NCBI GenBank assembly: GCA_026874595.1
Contig: CM049319.1
Span: 999,501-1,063,500 of the forward strand
Length of the DNA stretch: 64,000 nt
DNA from: Sipunculus nudus
Taxonomy: Eukaryota > Annelida > Sipuncula > Golfingiida > Sipunculidae
Direction: 5' to 3'
Part shown: positions 41,779 through 57,387 of the stretch, one piece after another
Layout: the number at the start of each line of letters is the position of its first letter
Position numbering within the stretch: the stretch's first letter is position 1
Made by a program: the position numbers and the translations under genes
Notes under the pieces: generated by a model
The model's database searches: none
Told to the model about the DNA's origin: nothing
What the model saw: the letters and a program-made list of their open reading frames with translations, nothing else

Positions 41779-44700
41779 TTGAATATATTATTAAGGCCAC
41801 ACATTAAAACACGCAACTACTGTCTACAATGTAATGATTTTGGATATATAACTAAGATCACACAACAGAACACGTCACTACGGTCTATCGAAGACGACAC
41901 AACAAAACACGCCTCTACAGTCTTAACTGTTATGATGTTGGATATATTATTAAGGCCACACATTGAAACACGCCAATACAGTCTGCACTGATATGGGGTT
42001 AAATATATTACTAAGGCCACACATTAAAACACGCCAATACAGTCTGCACTGTTACGGTGTTGAATATATTACTAAGGATACACAATTAAACACGCCAATA
42101 CAGTCTGCACTGATATTGGGTTGAATATATTATTAAGGCCACACATTAAAACACGCAACTACTGTCTACAATGTAATGATTTTGGATATATAACTAAGAT
42201 CACACAACAGAACACGTCACTACGGTCTATCGAAGACGACACAACAAAACACGCCTCTACAGTCTTAACTGTTATGATGTTGGATATATTATTAAGGCCA
42301 CACATTGAAACACGCCAATACAGTCTGCACTGTTACGGTGTTGAATATATTACTAAGGATACACAATTAAACACGCCAATACAGTCTGCACTGATATTGG
42401 GTTGAATATATTATTAAGGCCACACATTAAAACACGCAACTACTGTCTACAATGTAATGATTTTGGATATATAACTAAGGTCACACAACAGAACACGTCA
42501 CTACGGTCTATCGAAGACGACACAACAAAACACGCCTCTACAGTCTTAACTGTTATGATGTTGGATATATTATTAAGGCCACACATTGAAACACGCCAAT
42601 ACAGTCTGCACTGATATGGGGTTAAATATATTACTAAGGCCACACATTAAAACACGCCAATACAGTCTGCACTGTTACGGTGTTGAATATATTACTAAGG
42701 ATACACAATTAAACACGCCAATACAGTCTGCACTGATATTGGGTTGAATATATTATTAAGGCCACACATTAAAACACGCAACTACTGTCTACAATGTAAT
42801 GATTTTGGATATATAACTAAGGTCACACAACAGAACACGTCACTACGGTCTATCGAAGACGACACAACAAAACACGCCTCTACAGTCTTAACTGTTATGA
42901 TGTTGGATATATTATTAAGGCCACACATTGAAACACGCCAATACAGTCTGCACTGTTACGGTGTTGAATATATTACTAAGGATACACAATTAAACACGCC
43001 AATACAGTCTGCACTGATATTGGGTTGAATATATTATTAAGGCCACACATTAAAACACGCAACTACTGTCTCCAATGTAATGATTTTGGATATATAACTA
43101 AGGTCACACAACAGAACACGTCACTACGGTCTATCGAAGACGACACAACAAAACACGCCTCTACAGTCTTAACTGTTATGATGTTGGATATATTATTAAG
43201 GCCACACATTGAAACACGCCAATACAGTCTGCACTGATATGGGGTTAAATATATTACTAAGGCCACACATTAAAACACGCCAATACAGTCTGCACTGTTA
43301 CGGTGTTGAATATATTACTAAGGATACACAATTAAACACGCCAATACAGTCTGCACTGATATTGGGTTGAATATATTATTAAGGCCACACATTAAAACAC
43401 GCAACTACTGTCTACAATGTAATGATTTTGGATATATAACTAAGGTCACACAACAGAACACGTCACTACGGTCTATCGAAGACGACACAACAAAACACGC
43501 CTCTACAGTCTTAACTGTTATGATGTTGGATATATTATTAAGGCCACACATTGAAACACGCCAATACAGTCTGCACTGTTACGGTGTTGAATATATTACT
43601 AAGGATACACAATTAAACACGCCAATACAGTCTGCACTGATATTGGGTTGAATATATTATTAAGGCCACACATTAAAACACGCAACTACTGTCTACAATG
43701 TAATGATTTTGGATATATAACTAAGGTCACACAACAGAACACGTCACTACGGTCTATCGAAGACGACACAACAAAACACGCCTCTACAGTCTTAACTGTT
43801 ATGATGTTGGATATATTATTAAGGCCACACATTGAAACACGCCAATACAGTCTGCACTGATATGGGGTTAAATATATTACTAAGGCCACACATTAAAACA
43901 CGCCAATACAGTCTGCACTGTTACGGTGTTGAATATATTACTAAGGATACACAATTAAACACGCCAATACAGTCTGCACTGATATTGGGTTGAATATATT
44001 ATTAAGGCCACACATTAAAACACGCAACTACTGTCTACAATGTAATGATTTTGGATATATAACTAAGGTCACACAACAGAACACGTCACAACGGTCTATC
44101 GAAGACGACACAACAAAACACGCCTCTACAGTCTTAACTGTTATGATGTTGGATATATTATTAAGGCCACACATTGAAACACGCCAATACAGTCTGCACT
44201 GATATGGGGTTAAATATATTACTAAGGCCACACATTAAAACACGCCAATACAGTCTGCACTGTTACGGTGTTGAATATATTACTAAGGATACACAATTAA
44301 ACACGCCAATACAGTCTGCACTGATATTGGGTTGAATATATTATTAAGGCCACACATTAAAACACGCAACTACTGTCTACAATGTAATGATTTTGGATAT
44401 ATAACTAAGGTCACACAGCAGAACACGTCACTACGGTCTATCGAAGACGACACAACAAAACACGCCTCTACAGTCTTAACTGTTATGATGTTGGATATAT
44501 TATTAAGGCCACACATTGAAACACGCCAATACAGTCTGCACTGATATGGGGTTAAATATATTACTAAGGCCACACATTAAAACACGCCAATACAGTCTGC
44601 ACTGTTACAGTGTTGAATATATTACTAAGGATACACAATTAAACACGCCAATACAGTCTGCACTGATATTGGGTTGAATATATTATTAAGGCCACACATT

Positions 44701-47445
44701 AAAACACGCAACTACTGTCTACAATGTAATGATTTTGGATATATAACTAAGGTCACACAACAGAACACGTCACTACGGTCTATCGAAGACGACACAACAA
44801 AACACGCCTCTACAGTCTTAACTGTTATGATGTTGGATATATTATTAAGGCCACACATTGAAACACGCCAATACAGTCTGCACTGATATGGGGTTAAATA
44901 TATTACTAAGGCCACACATTAAAACACGCCAATACAGTCTGCACTGTTACGGTGTTGAATATATTACTAAGGATACACAATTAAACACGCCAATACAGTC
45001 TGCACTGATATTGGGTTGAATATATTATTAAGGCCACACATTAAAACACGCAACTACTGTCTACAATGTAATGATTTTGGATATATAACTAAGGTCACAC
45101 AACAGAACACGTCACTACGGTCTATCGAAGACGACACAACAAAACACGCCTCTACAGTCTTAACTGTTATGATGTTGGATATATTATTAAGGCCTTACAT
45201 TGAAACACGCCAATACAGTCTGCACTGATATGGGGTTAAATATATTACTAAGGCCACACATTAAAACACGCCAATACAGTCTGCACTGTTACGGTGTTGA
45301 ATATATTACTAAGGATACACAATTAAACACGCCAATACAGTCTGCACTGATATTGGGTTGAATATATTATTAAGGCCACACATTAAAACACGCAACTACT
45401 GTCTACAATGTAATGATTTTGGATATATAACTAAGGTCACACAACAGAACACGTCACTACGGTCTATCGAAGACGACACAACAAAACACGCCTCTACAGT
45501 CTTAACTATTATGATGTTGGATATATTATTAAGGCCACACATTGAAACACGCCAATACAGTCTGCACTGTTACGGTGTTGAATATATTACTAAGGATACA
45601 CAATTAAACACGCCAATACAGTCTGCACTGATATTGGGTTGAATATATTATTAAGGCCACACATTAAAACACGCAACTACTGTCTACAATGTAATGATTT
45701 TGGATATATAACTAAGGTCACACAACAGAACACGTCACTACGGTCTATCGAAGACGACACAACAAAACACGCCTCTACAGTCTTAACTGTTATGATGTTG
45801 GATATATTATTAAGGCCACACATTGAAACACGCCAATACAGTCTGCACTGATATGGGGTTAAATATATTACTAAGGCCACACATTAAAACACGCCAATAC
45901 AGTCTGCACTGTTACGGTGTTGAATATATTACTAAGGATACACAATTAAACACGCCAATACAGTCTGCACTGATATTGGGTTGAATATATTATTAAGGCC
46001 ACACATTAAAACACGCAACTACTGTCTACAATGTAATGATTTTGGATATATAACTAAGGTCACACAACAGAACACGTCACTACGGTCTATCGAAGACGAC
46101 ACAACAAAACACGCCTCTACAGTCTTAACTGTTATGATGTTGGATATATTATTAAGGCCACACATTGAAACACGCCAATACAGTCTGCACTGTTACGGTG
46201 TTGAATATATTACTAAGGATACACAATTAAACACGCCAATACTGTCTGCACTGATATTGGGTTAAAATATATTTAAGGCCACACATTAAAACACGCAACT
46301 ACTGTCTACAATGTAATGATTTTGGATATATAACTAAGGTCACACAACAGAACACGTCACTACGGTCTATCGAAGACGACACAACAAAACACGCCTCTAC
46401 AGTCTTAACTGTTATGATGTTGGATATATTATTAAGGCCACACATTGAAACACGCCAATACAGTCTGCACTGTTACGGTGTTGAATATATTACTAAGGAT
46501 ACACAATTAAACACGCCAATACAGTCTGCACTGATATTGGGTTGAATATATTATTAAGGCCACACATTAAAACACGCAACTACTGTCTACAATGTAATGA
46601 TTTTGGATATATAACTAAGGTCACACAACAGAACACGTCACTACGGTCTATCGAAGACGACACAACAAAACACGCCTCTACAGTCTTAACTGTTATGATG
46701 TTGGATATATTATTAAGGCCACACATTGAAACACGCCAATACAGTCTGCACTGTTACGGTGTTGAATATATTACTAAGGATACACAATTAAACACGCCAA
46801 TACAGTCTGCACTGATATTGGGTTGAATATATTATTAAGGCCACACATTAAAACACGCAACTACTGTCTACAATGTAATGATTTTGGATATATAACTAAG
46901 GTCACACAACAGAACACGTCACTACGGTCTATCGAAGACGACACAACAAAACACGCCTCTACAGTCTTAACTGTTATGATGTTGGATATATTATTAAGGC
47001 CACACATTGAAACACGCCAATACAGTCTGCACTGTTACGGTGTTGAATATATTACTAAGGATACACAATTAAACACGCCAATACAGTCTGCACTGATATT
47101 GGGTTGAATATATTATTAAGGCCACACATTAAAACACGCAACTACTGTCTACAATGTAATGATTTTGGATATATAACTAAGGTCACACAACAGAACACGT
47201 CACTACGGTCTATCGAAGACGACACAACAAAACACGCCTCTACAGTCTTAACTGTTATGATGTTGGATATATTATTAAGGCCACACATTGAAACACGCCA
47301 ATACAGTCTGCACTGATATGGGGTTAAATATATTACTAAGGCCACACATTAAAACACGCCAATACAGTCTGCACTGTTACGGTGTTGAATATATTACTAA
47401 GGATACACAATTAAACACGCCAATACAGTCTGCACTGATATTGGG
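41779..47445 (+). repeat. Block I (right copy)
   Basis: Units: 41779 L, 42121 S, 42402 L, 42744 S, 43025 L, 43367 S, 43648 L, 43990 L, 44332 L, 44674 L, 45016 L, 45358 S, 45639 L, 45981 S, 46262 S (280 bp), 46542 S, 46823 S, 47104 L. Unit for unit this matches the left end of the window at offset 41810, with the same markers in 42121, 43025, 43990, 44332 and 45358. Unit 45016 reads ggccttacat where the left copy has ggccatacat. Confidence 0.92.
46262..46541 (+). repeat. 280-bp S unit with altered boundary (right copy)
   Basis: Has the ttaaaatatatttaagg start of 4452, but ttggatatatt at 46423 where the left copy has ttgcatatatt. Confidence 0.9.
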
Positions 47446-50400
47446 TTGAATATATTATTAAGGCCACACATTAAAACACGCAACTACTGTCTACAATGTA
47501 ATGATTTTGGATATATAACTAAGGTCACACAACAGAACACGTCACTACGGTCTATCGAAGACGACACAACAAAACACGCCTCTACAGTCTTAACTGTTAT
47601 GATGTTGGATATATTATTAAGGCCAAACATTGAAACACGCCAATACAGTCTGCACTGTTACGGTGTTGAATATATTACTAAGGATACACAATTAAACACG
47701 CCAATACTGTCTGCACTGATATTGGGTTGAATATATTATTAAGGCCACACATTAAAACACGCAACTACTGTCTACAATGTAATGATTTTGGATATATAAC
47801 TAAGGTCACACAACAGAACACGTCACTACGGTCTATCGAAGACGACACAACAAAACACGCCTCTACAGTCTTAACTGTTATGATGTTGCATATATTATTA
47901 AGGCCACACATTGAAACACGCCAATACAGTCTGCACTGTTACGGTGTTGAATATATTACTAAGGATACACAATTAAACACGCCAATACAGTCTGCACTGA
48001 TATTGGGTTGAATATATTATTAAGGCCACACATTAAAACACGCAACTACTGTCTACAATGTAATGATTTTGGATATATAACTAAGGTCACACAACAGAAC
48101 ACGTCACTACGGTCTATCGAAGACAACACAACAAAACACGCCTCTACAGTCTTAACTGTTATGATGTTGGATATATTATTAAGGCCACACATTGAAACAC
48201 GCCAATACAGTCTGCACTGTTACGGTGTTGAATATATTACTAAGGATACACAATTAAACACGCCAATACAGTCTGCACTGATATTGGGTTGAATATATTA
48301 TTAAGGCCACACATTAAAACACGCAACTACTGTCTACAATGTAATGATTTTGGATATATAACTAAGGTCACACAACAGAACACGTCACTACGGTCTATCG
48401 AAGACGACACAACAAAACACGCCTCTACAGTCTTAACTGTTATGATGTTGGATATATTATTAAGGCCACACATTGAAACACGCCAATACAGTCTGCACTG
48501 TTACGGTGTTGAATATATTACTAAGGATACACAATTAAACACGCCAATACAGTCTGCACTGATATTGGGTTGAATATATTATTAAGGCCACACATTAAAA
48601 CACGCAACTACTGTCTACAATGTAATGATTTTGGATATATAACTAAGGTCACACAACAGAACACGTCACTACGGTCTATCGAAGACGACACAACAAAACA
48701 CGCCTCTACAGTCTTAACTGTTATGATGTTGGATATATTATTAAGGCCACACATTGAAACACGCCAATACAGTCTGCACTGATATGGGGTTAAATATATT
48801 ACTAAGGCCACACATTAAAACACGCCAATACAGTCTGCACTGTTACGGTGTTGAATATATTACTAAGGATACACAATTAAACACGCCAATACAGTCTGCA
48901 CTGATATTGGGTTGAATATATTATTAAGGCCACACATTAAAACACGCAACTACTGTCTACAATGTAATGATTTTGGATATATAACTAAGGTCACACAACA
49001 GAACACGTCACTACGGTCTATCGAAGACGACACAACAAAACACGCCTCTACAGTCTTAACTGTTATGATGTTGGATATATTATTAAGGCCAAACATTGAA
49101 ACACGCCAATACAGTCTGCACTGTTACGGTGTTGAATATATTACTAAGGATACACAATTAAACACGCCAATACTGTCTGCACTGATATTGGGTTGAATAT
49201 ATTATTAAGGCCACACATTAAAACACGCAACTACTGTCTACAATGTAATGATTTTGGATATATAACTAAGGTCACACAACAGAACACGTCACTACGGTCT
49301 ATCGAAGACGACACAACAAAACACGCCTCTACAGTCTTAACTGTTATGATGTTGCATATATTATTAAAGCCACACATTGAAACACGCCAATACAGTCTGC
49401 ACTGTTACGGTGTTGAATATATTACTAAGGATACACAATTAAACACGCCAATACAGTCTGCACTGATATTGGGTTGAATATATTATTAAGGCCACACATT
49501 AAAACACGCAACTACTGTCTACAATGTAATGATTTTGGATATATAACTAAGGTCACACAACAGAACACGTCACTACGGTCTATCGAAGACGACACAACAA
49601 AACACGCCTCTACAGTCTTAACTGTTATGATGTTGGATATATTATTAAGGCCACACATTGAAACACGCCAATACAGTCTGCACTGTTACGGTGTTGAATA
49701 TATTACTAAGGATACACAATTAAACACGCCAATACAGTCTGCACTGATATTGGGTTGAATATATTATTAAGGCCACACATTAAAACACGCAACTACTGTC
49801 TACAATGTAATGATTTTGGATATATAACTAAGGTCACACAACAGAACACGTCACTACGGTCCATCGAAGACGACACAACAAAACACGCCTCTACAGTCTT
49901 AACTGTTATGATGTTGGATATATTATTAAGGCCACACATTGAAACACGCCAATACAGTCTGCACTGATATGGGGTTAAATATATTACTAAGGCCACACAT
50001 TAAAACACGCCAATACAGTCTGCACTGTTACGGTGTTGAATATATTACTAAGGATACACAATTAAACACGCCAATACAGTCTGCACTGATATTGGGTTGA
50101 ATATATTATTAAGGCCACACATTAAAACACGCAACTACTGTCTACAATGTAATGATTTTGGATATATAACTAAGGTCACACAACAGAACACGTCACTACG
50201 GTCTATCGAAGACGACACAACAAAACACGCCTCTACAGTCTTAACTGTTATGATGTTGGATATATTATTAAGGCCACACATTGAAACACGCCAATACAGT
50301 CTGCACTGTTACGGTGTTGAATATATTACTAGGGATACACAATTAAACACGCCAATACAGTCTGCACTGATATTGGGTTGAATATATTATTAAGGCCACA

Positions 50401-50719
50401 CATTAAAACAAGCAACTACTGTCTACAATGTAATGATTTTGGATATATAACTAAGGTCACACAACAGAACACGTCACTACGGTCTATCGAAGACGACACA
50501 ACAAAACACGCCTCTACAGTCTTAACTGTTATGATGTTGGATATATTATTAAGGCCACACATTGAAACACGCCAATACAGTCTGCACTGATATGGGGTTA
50601 AATATATTACTAAGGCCACACATTAAAACACGCCAATACAGTCTGCACTGTTACGGTGTTGAATATATTACTAAGGATACACAATTAAACACGCCAATAC
50701 AGTCTGCACTGATATTGGG
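47446..50719 (+). repeat. Block II (right copy, single)
   Basis: Units: 47446 S, 47727 S, 48008 S, 48289 S, 48570 L, 48912 S, 49193 S, 49474 S, 49755 L, 50097 S, 50378 L. It is 3274 bp long and present once here against twice in the left copy. It carries ctagggat in 50097 and aacaagcaac in 50378, which link its right end to block IIb rather than IIa. Confidence 0.9.
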
Positions 50720-51341
50720 TTGAATATATTATTAAGGCCACACATTAAAACACGCAACTACTGTCTACAATGTAATGATTTTGGATATATAACTAAGGTC
50801 ACACAACAGAACACGTCACTACGGTCTATCGAAGACGACACAACAAAACACGCCTCTACAGTCTTAACTGTTATGATGTTGGATATATTATTAAGGCCAC
50901 ACATTGAAACACGCCAATACAGTCTGCACTGTTACGGTGTTGAATATATTACTAAGGATACACAATTAAACACGCCAATACAGTCTGCACTGATATTGGG
51001 TTGAATATATTATTAAGGCCACACATTAAAACACGCAACTACTGTCTACAATGTAATGATTTTGGATATATAACTAAGGTCACACAACAGAACACGTCAC
51101 TACGGTCTATCGAAGACGACACACAAAACACGCCTCTACAGTCTTAACTGTTATGATGTTGGATATATTATTAAGGCCACACATTGAAACACGCCAATAC
51201 AGTCTGCACTGATATGGGGTTAAATATATTACTAAGGCCACACATTAAAACACGCCAATACAGTCTGCACTGTTACGGTGTTGAATATATTACTAAGGAT
51301 ACACAATTAAACACGCCAATACAGTCTGCACTGATATTGGG
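50720..51341 (+). repeat. S plus 341-bp L pair missing from the left copy
   Basis: Units 50720 S and 51001 L (341 bp). The L unit has gacgacacacaaaacacg (1-bp deletion) but a normal aacacgcaac. In the left copy the deletion is on the same unit as aacaagcaac (11842), so this pair is the material removed or gained in that exchange. Confidence 0.85.
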
Positions 51342-52807
51342 TTGAATATATTATTAAGGCCACACATTAAAACACGCAACTACTGTCTACAATGTAATGA
51401 TTTTGGATATATAACTAAGGTCACACAACAGAACACGTCACTACGGTCTATCGAAGACGACACAACAAAACACGCCTCTACAGTCTTAACTGTTATGATG
51501 TTGGATATATTATTAAGGCCACACATTGAAACACGATAATACAGTCTGCACTGTTACGGTGTTGAATATATTACTAAGGCCACACATTAAAACACGCCAA
51601 TACAGTCTGCACTGTTACGGTGTTGAATATATTACTAAGGATACACAATTAAACACGCCAATACAGTCTGCACTGATATTGGGTTGAATATATTATTAAG
51701 GCCACACATTAAAACACGCAACTACTGTCTACAATGTAATGATTTTGGATATATAACTAAGGTCACACAACAGAACACGTCACTACGGTCTATCGAAGAC
51801 GACACAACAAAACACGCCTCTACAGTCTTAACTGTTATGATGTTGGATATATTATTAAGGCCACACATTGAAACACGCCAATACAGTCTGCACTGTTACG
51901 GTGTTGAATATATTACTAAGGATACACAATTAAACACGCCAATACAGTCTGCACTGATATTGGGTTGAATATATTATTAAGGCCACACATTAAAACACGC
52001 AACTACTGTCTACAATGTAATGATTTTGGATATAAAACTAAGGTCACACAACAGAACACGTCACTACGGTCTATCGAAGACGACACAACAAAACACGCCT
52101 CTACAGTCTTAACTGTTATGATGTTGGATATATTATTAAGGCCACACATTGAAACACGCCAATACAGTCTGTACTGTTACGGTGTTGAATATATTACTAA
52201 GGATACACAATTAAACACGCCAATACAGTCTGCACTGATATTGGGTTGAATATATTATTAAGGCCACACATTAAATCACGCAACTACTGTCTACAATGTA
52301 ATGATTTTGGATATATAACTAAGGTCACACAACAGAACACGTCACTACGGTCTATCGAAGACGACACAACAAAACACGCCTCTACAGTCTTAACTGTTAT
52401 GATGTTGGATATATTATTAAGGCCACACATTGAAACACGCCAATACAGTCTGCACTGTTACGGTGTTGAATATTTTACTAAGGATACACAATTAAACACG
52501 CCAATACTGTCTGCACTGATATTGGGTTGAATATATTATTAAGGCCACACATTAAAACACGCAACTACTGTCTACAATGTAATGATTTTGGATATATAAC
52601 TAAGGTCACAGAACAGAACACGTCACTACGGTCTATCGAAGACGACACAACAAAACACGCCTCTACAGTTTTAACTGTTATGATGTTGGATATATTATTA
52701 AGGCCACACATTGAAACACGCCAATACAGTCTGCACTGTTACGGTGTTGAATATATTACTAAGGATACACAATTAAACACGCCAATACAGTCTGCACTGA
52801 TATTGGG

Positions 52808-53087
52808 TTGAATATATTATTAAGGCCACACATTAAACACGCAACTACTGTCTACAATGTAATGATTTTGGATATATAACTAAGGTCACACAACAGAACA
52901 CGTCACTACGGTCTATCGAAGACGACACAACAAAACACGCCTCTACAGTCTTAACTTTTATGATGTTGGATATATTATTAAGGCCACACATTGAAACACG
53001 CCAATACAGTCTGCACTGTTACGGTGTTGAATATATTACTAAGGATACACAATTAAACACGCCAATACAGTCTGCACTGATATTGGG
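52808..53087 (+). repeat. 280-bp S unit (right copy)
   Basis: Counterpart of 13649, with the same cattaaacacgc deletion and taacttttatg change. Confidence 0.9.
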
Positions 53088-53429
53088 TTGAATATATTAT
53101 TAAGGCCACACATTAAAACACGCAACTACTGTCTACAAAGTAATGATTTTGGATATATAACTAAGGTCACACAACAGAACACGTCACTACGGTCTATCGA
53201 AGACGACACAACAAAACACGCCTCTACAGTCTTAACTGTTATGATGTTGGATATATTATTAAGGCCACACATTGAAACACGCCAATACAGTCTGCACTGA
53301 TATGGGGTTAAATATATTACTAAGGCCACACATTAAAACACGCCAATACAGTCTGCACTGTTACGGTGTTGAATATATTACTAAGGATACACAATTAAAC
53401 ACGCCAATACAGTCTGCACTGATATTGGG

Positions 53430-53771
53430 TTGAATATATTATTAAGGCCACACATTAAAACACGCAACTACTGTCTACAATGTAATGATTTTGGATATAT
53501 AACTAAGGTCACACAACAGAACACGTCACTACGGTCTATCGAAGACGACACAACAAAACACGCCTCTACAGTCTTAACTGTTATGATGTTGGATATATTA
53601 TTAAGGCCACACATTGAAACACGATAATACAGTCTGCACTGTTACGGTGTTGAATATATTACTAAGGCCACACATTAAAACACGCCAATACAGTCTGCAC
53701 TGTTACGGTGTTGAATATATTACTAAGGATACACAATTAAACACGCCAATACAGTCTGCACTGATATTGGG
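53430..53771 (+). repeat. L* unit at a site where the left copy has ordinary L
   Basis: Has aacacgataat and gttacggtg. The corresponding left unit 14271 reads gatatgggg at its c'/e junction. The neighbours on both sides match, so only this unit differs, which suggests local conversion in one copy. Confidence 0.85.
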
Positions 53772-56700
53772 TTGAATATATTATTAAGGCCACACATTAA
53801 AACACGCAACTACTGTCTACAATGTAATGATTTTGGATATATAACTAAGGTCACACAACAGAACACGTCACTACGGTCTATCGAAGACGACACAACAAAA
53901 CACGCCTCTACAGTCTTAACTGTTATGATGTTGGATATATTATTAAGGCCACACATTGAAACACGCCAATACAGTCTGCACTGTTACGGTGTTGAATATA
54001 TTACTAAGGATACACAATTAAACACGCCAATACAGTCTGCACTGATATTGGGTTGAATATATTATTAAGGCCACACATTAAAACACGCAACTACTGTCTA
54101 CAATGTAATGATTTTGGATATAAAACTAAGGTCACACAACAGAACACGTCACTACGGTCTATCGAAGACGACACAACAAAACACGCCTCTACAGTCTTAA
54201 CTGTTATGATGTTGGATATATTATTAAGGCCACACATTGAAACACGCCAATACAGTCTGTACTGTTACGGTGTTGAATATATTACTAAGGATACACAATT
54301 AAACACGCCAATACAGTCTGCACTGATATTGGGTTGAATATATTATTAAGGCCACACATTAAAACACGCAACTACTGTCTACAATGTAATGATTTTGGAT
54401 ATATAACTAAGGTCACACAACAGAACACGTCACTACGGTCTATCGAAGACGACACAACAAAACACGCCTCTACAGTCTTAACTGTTATGATGTTGGATAT
54501 ATTATTAAGGCCACACATTGAAACACGCCAATACAGTCTGCACTGTTACGGTGTTGAATATTTTACTAAGGATACACAATTAAACACGCCAATACTGTCT
54601 GCACTGATATTGGGTTGAATATATTATTAAGGCCACACATTAAAACACGCAACTACTGTCTACAATGTAATGATTTTGGATATATAACTAAGGTCACAGA
54701 ACAGAACACGTCACTACGGTCTATCGAAGACGACACAACAAAACACGCCTCTACAGTTTTAACTGTTATGATGTTGGATATATTATTAAGGCCACACATT
54801 GAAACACGCCAATACAGTCTGCACTGTTACGGTGTTGAATATATTACTAAGGATACACAATTAAACACGCCAATACAGTCTGCACTGATATTGGGTTGAA
54901 TATATTATTAAGGCCACACATTAAAACACGCAACTACTGTCTACAATGTAATGATTTTGGATATATAACTAAGGTCACACAACAGAACACGTCACTACGG
55001 TCTATCGAAGACGACACAACAAAACACGCCTCTACAGTCTTAACTGTTATGATGTTGGATATATTATTAAGGCCACACATTGAAACACGCCAATACAGTC
55101 TGCACTGTTACGGTGTTGAATATATTACTAAGAATACACAATTAAACACGCCAATACAGTCTGCACTGATATTGGGTTGAATATATTATTAAGGCCACAC
55201 ATTAAAACACGCAACTACTGTCTACAAAGTAATGATTTTGGATATATAACTAAGGTCACACAACAGAACACGTCACTACGGTCTATCGAAGACGACACAA
55301 CAAAACACGCCTCTACAGTCTTAACTGTTATGATGTTGGATATATTATTAAGGCCACACATTGAAACACGCCGATAGAGTCTGCACTGATATGGGGTTAA
55401 ATATATTACTAAGGCCACACATTAAAACACGCCAATACAGTCTGCACTGTTACGGTGTTGAATATATTACTAAGGATACACAATTAAACACGCCAGTACA
55501 GTCTGCACTGATATTGGGTTGAATATATTATTAAGGCCACACATTAAAACACGCAACTACTGTCTACAATGTAATGATTTTGGATATATAACTAAGGTCA
55601 CACAACAGAACACGTCACTACGGTCTATCGAAGACGACACAACAAAACACGCCTCTACAGTCTTAAGTGTTATGATGTTGGATATATTATTAAGGCCACA
55701 CATTGAAACACGCCAATACAGTCTGCACTGTTACGGTGTTGAATATATTACTAAGGATACACAATTAAACACGCCAATACAGTCTGCACTGATATTGGGT
55801 TGAATATATTATTAAGGCCACACATTAAAACACGCAACTACTGTCTACAATGTAATGATTTTGGATATATAACTAAGGTCACACAACAGAACACGTCACT
55901 ACGGTCTATCGAAGACGACACAACAAAACACGCCTCTACAGTCTTAACTGTTATGATGTTGGATATATTATTAAGGCCACACATTGAAACACGCCAATAC
56001 AGTCTGCACTGATATGGGGTTAAATATATTATTAAGGCCACACATTAAAACACGCCAATACAGTCTGCACTGTTACGGTGTTGAATATATTACTAAGGAT
56101 ACACAATTAAACACGCCAATACAGTCTGCACTGATATTGGGTTGAATATATTATTAAGGCCACACATTAAAACACGCAACTACTGTCTACAATGTAATGA
56201 TTTTGGATATATAACTAAGGTCACACAACAGAACACGTCATTACGGTCTATCGAAGACGACACAACAAAACACGCCTCTACAGTCTTAACTGTTATGATG
56301 TTGGATATATTATTAAGGCCACACATTGAAACACGCCAATACAGTCTGCACTGTTACGGTGTTGAATATATTACTAAGGATACACAATTAAACACGCCAA
56401 TACAGTCTGCACTGATATTGGGTTGAATATATTATTAAGGCCACACATTAAAACACGCAACTACTGTCTACAATGTAATGATTTTGGATATATAACTAAG
56501 GTCACACAACAGAACACGTCACTACGGTCTATCGAAGACGACACAACAAAACACGCCTCTACAGTCTTAACTGTTATGATGTTGGATATATTATTAAGGC
56601 CACACATTGAAACGCGCCAATACAGTCTGCACTGATATGGGGTTAAATATATTACTAAGGCCCCACATTAAAACACGCCAATACAGTCTGCACTGTTACG

Positions 56701-57387
56701 GTGTTGAATATATTACTAAGGATACACAATTAAACACGCCAATACAGTCTGCACTGATATTGGGTTGAATATATTATTAAGGCCACACATTAAAACACGC
56801 AACTACTGTCTACAATGTAATGATTTTGGATATATAACTAAGGTCACACAACAGAACACGTCACTACGGTCTATCGAAGACGACACAACAAAACACGCCT
56901 CTACAGTCTTAACTGTTATGATGTTGGATATATTATTAAGGCCACACATTGAAACACGATAATACAGTCTGCACTGTTACGGTGTTCAATATATTACTAA
57001 GGCCACACATTAAAACACGCCAATACAGTCTGCACTGTTACGGTGTTGAATATATTACTAAGGATACACAATTAAACACGCCAATACAGTCTGCACTGAT
57101 ATTGGGTTGAATATATTATTAAGGCCACACATTAAAACACGCAACTACTGTCTACAATGTAATGATTTTGGATATATAACTAAGGTCACACAACAGAACA
57201 CGTCACTGCGGTCTATCGAAGACGACACAACAAAACACGCCTCTACAGTCTTAACTGTTATGATGTTGGATATATTATTAAGGCCACACATTGAAACACG
57301 CCAATACAGTCTGCACTGTTACGGTGTTGAATATATTACTAAGGATACACAATTAAACACGCCAATACAGTCTGCACTGATATTGGG
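53772..57387 (+). repeat. Block IV (right copy)
   Basis: Units: 53772 S, 54053 S-K, 54334 S-F, 54615 S-E, 54896 S-N, 55177 L-Q, 55519 S, 55800 L, 56142 S, 56423 L, 56765 L*, 57107 S (cactgcgg). It is 3616 bp, present once here. Unit 56423 has aacgcgcc and ggccccac but ordinary gttgaatat, unlike both left copies. Private: cttaagtgtt in 55519 and ggtgttcaat at 56987. Confidence 0.9.

Larger units (their letters stand above)
51342..53771 (+). repeat. Block III (right copy)
   Basis: Units: 51342 L*, 51684 S, 51965 S-K, 52246 S-F, 52527 S-E, 52808 S (280 bp), 53088 L-Q, 53430 L*. Matches 12183-14612 at offset 39159. Private: aaatcacg at 52276. The last unit is L* here and ordinary L in the left copy. 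Confidence 0.9.
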
